Origin: Bradyrhizobium genomosp. I (2014)
GTDB lineage: Bacteria > Pseudomonadota > Alphaproteobacteria > Rhizobiales > Xanthobacteraceae
DNA: 37,750 bases
Assembly (NCBI RefSeq): GCF_000261685.1
Contig: NZ_AJQE01000226.1
Span: 1 to 37,750, forward strand
Reading direction: 5' to 3'
In this document: positions 34,577 to 37,750 of the stretch, one piece after another
Position numbering within the stretch: the stretch's first letter is position 1
Layout: every line of letters begins with the position of its first letter
Position numbers and translations under genes: made by a program
Notes under the pieces: model-generated
The model's database searches: none
Told to the model about the DNA's origin: nothing
The model's input: only the letters and a program-made list of their open reading frames with translations

Positions 34577-35811
34577 CAGAAGCCAAATCCCAGTTGCATT
34601 GCCTTCGGCTTGAACCGTTCGATCAGCCGCGCCTCGTCGAGGCGATGTGGCGAGGGGCGATGATCGCTGAGGACGATGAACGGCAGCGCCTTGTTGCGGG
34701 GCACGTGCAGCCGCGCGAGATCGGCAAGGCGGATCGTGGTGGTGCGCCGCGTCGCGATGATGCGTTCGACCGCCTTGGTGCCGAAGCCCGGCACGCGCAG
34801 CAGCTCCTCGCGGCTGGCGCGGTTGACGTCGAGCGGGAAACGGTCGCGATGACGCAGCGCCCAGGCGAGCTTCGGATCGATGTCGAGCGGCAGCATCGAG
34901 CTGTCGTCGACGATCTCGCCGACATCGAAGCCGTAGAACCGCATCAGCCAGTCGGCCTGGTAGAGCCGGTGCTCGCGCAGCAGCGGCGGCGCCCGCAGGG
35001 GAAGTGCGCGGCTGGCGTCGGGGATCGGGCTGAACGCGGAATAATAGACGCGCCGCAGCCGGTAGGCGCCGTAGAGATTGGCGCTGGTATGGAGGATGGT
35101 GTGGTCGGAGGCGCTATCTGCGCCGACGATCATCTGCGTGCTCTGGCCGGCCGGTGCGAAGCGCTGCGGCCTGGCCTTCGCCTTCGTTGCGCGGTTCTCC
35201 TCGGCCTCATCCAGTTTCAGCCGCAGCCGGCCCATGGTGCGGCGGATCGCGCGGACGTCCTTCTCGGGCGCGAATTGCTGCAGGCTCGTCTCCTGCGGCA
35301 TCTCGATGTTGATCGAGAGGCGATCGGCATATTTGCCGGCTTCCGCGATCAGCGCATCGTCAGCCTCGGGAATGGTCTTCAGGTGAATGTAGCCGCGGAA
35401 GTGATGCTCCTCGCGCAGTTTGCGCGCGACGCTGACCACCTGCTCCATGGTGTAGTCGGGGCTGCGGATGATGCCGGAGGAGAGGAACAGGCCCTCGATG
35501 TAATTGCGCCGGTAGAAGTCGAGCGTGAGCTTGACCAATTCGTCGATGGTGAAGCGGGCGCGCGGTACGTTCGAGGAGGCGCGGTTGACGCAATAGAGGC
35601 AATCGTAATTGCAGGCGTTGGTCAGCAGCACCTTGAGCAGGGAGATGCAGCGTCCGTCCGGCGCATAGGAATGGCAGATGCCCATGCCGGGCGCGGTCGA
35701 GCCCATGCCCTTGCCGTCGCTGGAATCCCGCTTCTCGGTGCCGCTGGAGGCGCAGGACGCGTCGTATTTGGCGGCATCCGCCAGAATTTCCAGCTTTCGT
35801 TGTACGTCCAT
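34576..35811 (-). CDS. Putative DNA modification/repair radical SAM protein (UDG-linked)
   Basis: 411-aa radical SAM protein of the UDG-linked group (rSAM_link_UDG). The cluster motif C67-x3-C71-x2-C74 (CNYDCLYC) is intact and preceded by extra cysteines (C20, C46, C55). The C-terminal part has a helix-hairpin-helix DNA-binding motif (LLRVPGFGTKAVERI, around residues 337-351), so the protein is expected to act on DNA. Its chemistry is not established. The ATG has AAGGGA upstream. It lies immediately upstream of the DUF4130-UdgX gene on the same strand and is divergent from imuA across a LexA box, which points to damage-induced expression of the pair. Confidence 0.87.
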   Translation of the reverse strand: MDVQRKLEILADAAKYDASCASSGTEKRDSSDGKGMGSTAPGMGICHSYAPDGRCISLLKVLLTNACNYDCLYCVNRASSNVPRARFTIDELVKLTLDFYRRNYIEGLFLSSGIIRSPDYTMEQVVSVARKLREEHHFRGYIHLKTIPEADDALIAEAGKYADRLSINIEMPQETSLQQFAPEKDVRAIRRTMGRLRLKLDEAEENRATKAKARPQRFAPAGQSTQMIVGADSASDHTILHTSANLYGAYRLRRVYYSAFSPIPDASRALPLRAPPLLREHRLYQADWLMRFYGFDVGEIVDDSSMLPLDIDPKLAWALRHRDRFPLDVNRASREELLRVPGFGTKAVERIIATRRTTTIRLADLARLHVPRNKALPFIVLSDHRPSPHRLDEARLIERFKPKAMQLGFGF

Positions 35812-35892
35812 CCTGGAATCCCTTTGATTCAGCTTATGAATCCCTGGCCCGCCAATTCGATTGACTCTTCTGGCCCCATTAGCTTTATATTA

Positions 35893-35907
35893 GAACATAT
35901 CATGAAC
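35893..35907. promoter_or_regulatory. LexA (SOS) box, GAAC-N7-GAAC
   Basis: GAAC (35893-35896), a 7-nt spacer (35897-35903), GAAC (35904-35907): an exact match to the alphaproteobacterial LexA operator. It lies 65 nt before the imuA ATG and 82 nt before the radical SAM ATG, in the single divergent intergenic region. It can repress imuA-imuB and may also repress the rSAM-UdgX operon. Confidence 0.9.
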
Positions 35908-35972
35908 AAATGAGCCAGCCGTTGGTTCTTCTTTTGAAGACCACGGCACCAATTCCTGAAGGAGCGGCGAGC

Positions 35973-36761
35973 ATGAGCGGCGCACGTGGAAGCGCGCTTG
36001 CGATCCTGCGCGGGCAGATCGAGCGCATCGAGACCGCGGAGGTCGTGCATCAACACGATCGCGTCGCGCTCGGCCACGGCGAGGCCGACGCCGCGTTGAA
36101 GGGCGGGCTCGCGCGCGCGGCGATCCACGAGGTGTTTTGCGAAGGGCGGCAGGGCGCTGCCGCCACGGGCTTCGTCATGGGGCTTGCGAGGCGCGTCTCA
36201 GCACAGCGGCCGCTGCTGTGGGTGCGGCAGGATTTTTCGGAGTTAGAGGCCGGTGCGCTGTCGATGAGCGGGCTAGCCGAGCTCGGCCTCGACCCGCGCC
36301 GCGTGGTGATGGTGCGCGCCGCCGATGTCGAGAGCGCGCTGCGCACCTTGGCCGATGCGCTCGCCTGCGATGCGCTGGGCGCCGTCGTGCTCGAGCTCTG
36401 GGGCGAGACCAGACAGTTCGATCTCGTGGCGAGCCGCAAGCTGACGCTTGCCGCGCAATCTTCCGGCGTGACCGGTCTCTTGCTGCGGATGGCCGCGCAG
36501 CCGCTGCCTTCGACCGCGGAGACGCGATGGATGTTGCGTGCGGCGCATTCGCCGCCGGGTTCGGTATGGAGTGCCTGGGGCGCGCCGGTGTTCGATGCCG
36601 AACTCCTGCGCAATCGTCATGGCCCGTGCGGCCGGTGGATCATGGAATGGAATTGTGATGAGTGCCAGTTCAGTGAACCGTCGACGTATTCTCAGCCTGT
36701 GGCTGCCGCGCCTGCCCATCGACCGGATCCAGCGGTTCCTTGGCAGCGCCGGGCTGGGTAA
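35973..36761 (+). CDS. imuA: ImuA, RecA/SulA-like mutasome protein
   Basis: 262-aa accessory protein of the ImuA-ImuB-DnaE2 error-prone translesion system. The N-terminal block (MSGARGSALAILRGQIERIE), AIHEVFCE and the later SGVTGLLLRMAAQPLPSTAETRW are typical of ImuA and its RecA-like fold. The ATG at 35973 follows GAAGGAG; the frame is open back to 35910 but that part lacks homology. Expression is very likely SOS controlled through the LexA box 65 nt upstream. Its 3' end overlaps imuB by 104 nt in another frame, so the two are coupled. Confidence 0.9.
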   Translation: MSGARGSALAILRGQIERIETAEVVHQHDRVALGHGEADAALKGGLARAAIHEVFCEGRQGAAATGFVMGLARRVSAQRPLLWVRQDFSELEAGALSMSGLAELGLDPRRVVMVRAADVESALRTLADALACDALGAVVLELWGETRQFDLVASRKLTLAAQSSGVTGLLLRMAAQPLPSTAETRWMLRAAHSPPGSVWSAWGAPVFDAELLRNRHGPCGRWIMEWNCDECQFSEPSTYSQPVAAAPAHRPDPAVPWQRRAG

Positions 36762-37750
36762 AGCCAAAGCGTTTTCAAGCGAAGTGGGCACCGGTTCGCG
36801 TGAAGAAAACGCGTCAAAACAAAAAGCTGAGCCGAGCATCGTCGTCATCAAGGACAACAATGCGCTGGTGATCCATGCGCTGGACGAGGCCGCCGAGCGC
36901 CTCGGCCTGTACATCGGCCAACCCCTGGCCAATGCGCGCGCGATGTGTCCTGACCTGAAGGTGTTCGATGCCGATGTCGTGGCCGACGCGAAGACGCTCA
37001 GCGATATCGCCGACTGGTGCGACCGCTTCACGCCGCTGGTGGCGCTCGATCCGCCGCACGGGCTGTTCCTGGACATCACCGGCTGCGCGCATCTGTTCGG
37101 CGGTGAAGCCGCGCTGTTGCAGACGCTGGTCCGGGCGCTCGGCCGACAGGGCTTTGCCGTCGGCGCGGCGATCGCCGGGACCTCGGTCTGCGCGCGCACG
37201 CTGACGCGGCAGGCCACGGGAACCGTCGTTGTCGATGGCGGAGAGGCGGCGGCGATCGACCAGTTTCCGGTGTCCGCGCTCGGTGCAGGCGAGGCCATCA
37301 CCACCGGCTTGCGTCGCGCCGGTCTGAAGACCATCGGCGATGTTGCCTCGCGCGAGCCGCACGAAATCACGGCGCGGTTTGGCGCGCGGTTCTCCACGCT
37401 GCTCGCGCATGCACTGGGGCAGGGCGATGCGCCGATCAACCCGCGAAAGCCGCTGCCCGACTACATCGTGGAGAAGCGCTTCGCCGAGCCGATCGCGACC
37501 GACACCATGATCGCGATGACGCTGTCGCGGCTCGCGGACACGCTGATCGCATCCATGGAGAAGCAGGGCAAGGGTGCGCGCCGGCTGGAAGCCGCCTTCT
37601 TCCGCACCGACGGCGTGGTGCGCGCGATCACGGTCGAGACCGGACGCCCGGTGACGCGAAGCGCGGTGATCGACCGCCTGTTTCGCGAGCGCCTTGATGC
37701 GCTCGCCGATCCGCTCGATCCCGGCTTCGGCTTCGACATGGTGCGGCTGG
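36658..37750 (+). CDS. imuB: ImuB, inactive Y-family polymerase homologue (3' partial)
   Basis: The frame opens at the ATG at 36658, inside imuA, and stays open to the last base; the 3' part is outside the window (364 codons seen). It begins RRRILSLWLPRLPIDRIQRF, the ImuB start, followed after an insertion by IVVIKDNNALVIHALDEAAE and DPPHGLFLDITGCAHLFGG, the fingers/palm-like blocks. The catalytic acid triad of Y-family polymerases is missing, as known for ImuB, which acts as the beta-clamp-binding hub for ImuA and DnaE2. A palindromic repeat is inserted in frame near residues 35-57. dnaE2 would be expected next, outside the window. Confidence 0.92.
   Translation, partial: MSASSVNRRRILSLWLPRLPIDRIQRFLGSAGLGKAKAFSSEVGTGSREENASKQKAEPSIVVIKDNNALVIHALDEAAERLGLYIGQPLANARAMCPDLKVFDADVVADAKTLSDIADWCDRFTPLVALDPPHGLFLDITGCAHLFGGEAALLQTLVRALGRQGFAVGAAIAGTSVCARTLTRQATGTVVVDGGEAAAIDQFPVSALGAGEAITTGLRRAGLKTIGDVASREPHEITARFGARFSTLLAHALGQGDAPINPRKPLPDYIVEKRFAEPIATDTMIAMTLSRLADTLIASMEKQGKGARRLEAAFFRTDGVVRAITVETGRPVTRSAVIDRLFRERLDALADPLDPGFGFDMVRL
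36765..36820. repeat. Palindromic repeat inserted in frame in imuB
   Basis: GCGTTTTC (36769-36776) and GAAAACGC (36805-36812) form exact inverted ends with AGCGAA/TTCGCG inside. From memory this is a very common Bradyrhizobium intergenic palindrome (AAGCGTTTTC... CACCGGTTCGCG). Here it is read through as about 20 codons of imuB (KAFSSEVGTGSREENASKQK). It begins just after the imuA stop. Confidence 0.85.

Overview
The window is a GC-rich alphaproteobacterial chromosome segment, most likely Bradyrhizobium or a close relative in the Nitrobacteraceae. The evidence is a full hopanoid locus (hpnP, hpnCDE, shc, hpnG, hpnH, ispH, hpnN, hpnO), a sigma-EcfG type promoter, an alphaproteobacterial LexA box, the imuA-imuB mutasome genes and several palindromic intergenic repeats of the kind common in this family. 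The organism is inferred from gene content and style, not from a database search.

1-6.4 kb: the ethanolamine ammonia-lyase genes eutB (5' end outside the window) and eutC are split by hpnP, the B12-dependent radical SAM hopanoid C-2 methylase. They are followed by a first RND/MMPL-type exporter. 6.4-7.8 kb: two small secreted proteins of unknown role. 8.0-13.8 kb: a tight hopanoid operon hpnC-hpnD-hpnE-shc-hpnG, which makes squalene from farnesyl diphosphate, cyclises it and processes the adenosylhopane intermediate. 13.8-17.0 kb: an accessory island between the convergent hpnG and hpnH. It holds a vapBC toxin-antitoxin pair, a 1.1 kb unit bounded by inverted repeats and carrying an HNH-like gene, an orphan antitoxin and about 0.9 kb of structured non-coding repeat. 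17.0-24.3 kb: hpnH and ispH (minus), hpnN behind a candidate EcfG general-stress promoter, a DUF2147 gene antisense to the hpnN end, and hpnO.

24.4-27.1 kb: a minus-strand operon of Tat-exported metallophosphoesterase, cupredoxin, ECF sigma factor and zinc-finger anti-sigma factor. 27.4-33.0 kb: alpha/beta hydrolase, GMC oxidoreductase, M20 amidohydrolase and Pit-type phosphate permease. 33.1-37.75 kb: a DNA-damage region. A radical SAM protein and a DUF4130-UdgX fusion form a two-gene minus-strand operon divergent from imuA-imuB (imuB runs off the window). A well-formed GAAC-N7-GAAC LexA box lies in the divergent promoter region. A palindromic repeat is inserted in frame inside imuB.

The observations most worth following are the shared LexA box with the rSAM/UdgX pair, the EcfG promoter at hpnN, the eutB-hpnP-eutC arrangement, the inverted-repeat HNH unit next to a toxinless antitoxin, and the coding repeat in imuB.
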